From Candidatus Limihabitans stercoravium (lineage in GTDB: Bacteria > Bacillota > Clostridia > Christensenellales > CAG-314), in NCBI GenBank assembly GCA_018715495.1, contig DVLO01000044.1, forward strand, positions 16,363 to 80,362: DNA of 64,000 bases, given 5' to 3'. Positions 63,277 through 64,000 of the stretch are shown in pieces (the first letter of the stretch is position 1; the number at the start of each line of letters is the position of its first letter). The position numbers and the translations under genes are program-made. A model generated the notes under the pieces. It saw nothing but the letters and a program-made list of their open reading frames with translations, was not told where the DNA came from and searched no databases.

Positions 63277-63850
63277 AGTAACAAGCATTGTAATGTCTGT
63301 AATATACATTTTGTTCGGAATATTCATGGCGCTGATGCCTGCTGAAAGCATAAACGTACTGTGTATTGTGCTGGGCGTACTGATTGCCCTGAACGGTGTA
63401 ATTAAACTCATTGAGTACTTCAAGAACCGTGCATTTTCCATACTGTTGTACATTGCACTGATTTACCTTGTGCTGGGGATTGCGGTAGCTATACTTGCGC
63501 CCATCATCATTGAATCGGCAATCTTTATAATACTGATAGGTGTGTTCTTCATCATCAAGGGAATTGCCGACATCGGTTACAGTCTTGACTACAAACGTGC
63601 AGGATTTAAAAGCTGGTGGATAGACCTTGTATTTGCAGGTGTGCTTGTTGTAATGGGTGTGTTGTTTCTCATCAACCCGTTCAAGACAAATCAAGTTTTA
63701 CTGTCCTTTATCGGAATTTGTATTGCGGTAAACGGAATCTTTTCACTGATTGACTTGTCCTTCCAATCCAAGAAATCCAAGAAAATCAACAAAGAGTTCC
63801 GTGACGCCTACAACAACATCAAGTACGACATCGAAGACGAAGAAAAGTAA
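63257..63850 (+). CDS. DUF308/HdeD-like membrane protein
   Basis: 197 residues with six hydrophobic segments in three pairs (e.g. IVMSVIYILFGIFMAL, VLCIVLGVLIALNGVIKLIE) and a charged C-terminal tail. The pattern is that of the HdeD/DUF308 family, whose E. coli member has a role in acid resistance; the role here is unknown. The start at 63257 has GAAGGAG before it and lies inside the end of queH, so translation is coupled. Confidence 0.82.
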   Translation: MSLEKAKVTSIVMSVIYILFGIFMALMPAESINVLCIVLGVLIALNGVIKLIEYFKNRAFSILLYIALIYLVLGIAVAILAPIIIESAIFIILIGVFFIIKGIADIGYSLDYKRAGFKSWWIDLVFAGVLVVMGVLFLINPFKTNQVLLSFIGICIAVNGIFSLIDLSFQSKKSKKINKEFRDAYNNIKYDIEDEEK

Positions 63851-63876
63851 AAAAAACACCTTTAAAAGCACTGATG

Positions 63877-64000
63877 TGTACCCCAAAAGTTAGACACTTT
63901 TGGAGGTACACATTTTTTATGGCAAGAAAACAGAGATTTAACAGAAAGTATAGTCCAGAATTCAAACTTTGTGTTATACTGGATATGCGTAAAAACCATC
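63877..64000 (+). mobile_element. IS3-family insertion sequence, left end (cut by window)
   Basis: The end begins TGTACCCCAAAAG, a form common for IS3/IS150-like elements. The first 35 bases fold back (TGTACC...AAAAG with CTTTT...GGTACA), which could stop transcription from outside. A transposase frame begins at 63919. The right end and target duplication lie outside the window. Confidence 0.75.
63919..64000 (+). CDS. IS3-family transposase OrfA, 5' part
   Basis: The visible 27 residues, MARKQRFNRKYSPEFKLCVI and beyond, match the start of IS3-type OrfA DNA-binding proteins (basic, then F-K near the first helix). GGAGG lies 13 bp upstream. The gene runs off the right edge. Confidence 0.75.
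   Translation, partial: MARKQRFNRKYSPEFKLCVILDMRKNH

Overview
The window looks like a chromosome segment from an anaerobic, endospore-forming member of the Clostridia, probably an uncultured gut-type lineage. SpoIIE, SpmA and SpmB point to sporulation. AdhE, a formate/nitrite-type channel and a phosphotransferase-system gene point to fermentation. Base composition is moderate, most genes have GGAGG-like ribosome sites, and many genes have clear TTGACA/TATAAT promoters and intrinsic terminators. The lineage is an inference from gene content only.

Layout. 1-13 kb: end of ptsI, a very large DUF4011-type helicase-nuclease, an M48 membrane protease, a broken small membrane gene, an ECF transporter S component, a membrane-anchored uL15-like protein, an M14 peptidase, and a collapsed cation/proton antiporter behind a pseudoknot-plus-terminator leader. 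13-23 kb: nagB; a giant Sel1-repeat protein inserted between two 55-bp direct repeats made from the 3' end of hpt; hpt-tilS; rsmA; and the rpsF-ssb-rpsR operon. 23-31 kb: a maltodextrin locus (two permeases, binding lipoprotein, intracellular GH13 enzyme, divergent LacI regulator) with a neighbouring carbohydrate-binding-like lipoprotein. 31-37 kb: an FNT channel, then a polar amino-acid ABC operon behind a leader that encodes an arginine-rich peptide and alternative hairpins, then a lipoprotein whose D,D-carboxypeptidase motifs occur in circularly permuted order. 37-48 kb: hydrolase-ung-membrane protein operon, adhE with a kinase-like gene, and a 1,432-residue repetitive exported protein. 48-57 kb: spoIIE with a stand-alone GlmU acetyltransferase domain, a DegV protein, spmA-spmB, and metG-tatD-radical SAM. 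57-64 kb: a type III restriction-modification operon with an extra membrane/coiled-coil gene between mod and res, queH, a DUF308 protein, and the left end of an IS3-family element cut by the window edge.

The most interesting points are the permuted carboxypeptidase lipoprotein, the arginine leader-peptide attenuator, the hpt-end duplication around the Sel1 gene, the riboswitch-like leader before the dead antiporter, the extra gene inside the type III R-M operon, and at least four genes whose promoters sit so close to the start codon that their mRNAs should be leaderless. No rRNA, tRNA or CRISPR array was recognised by eye.
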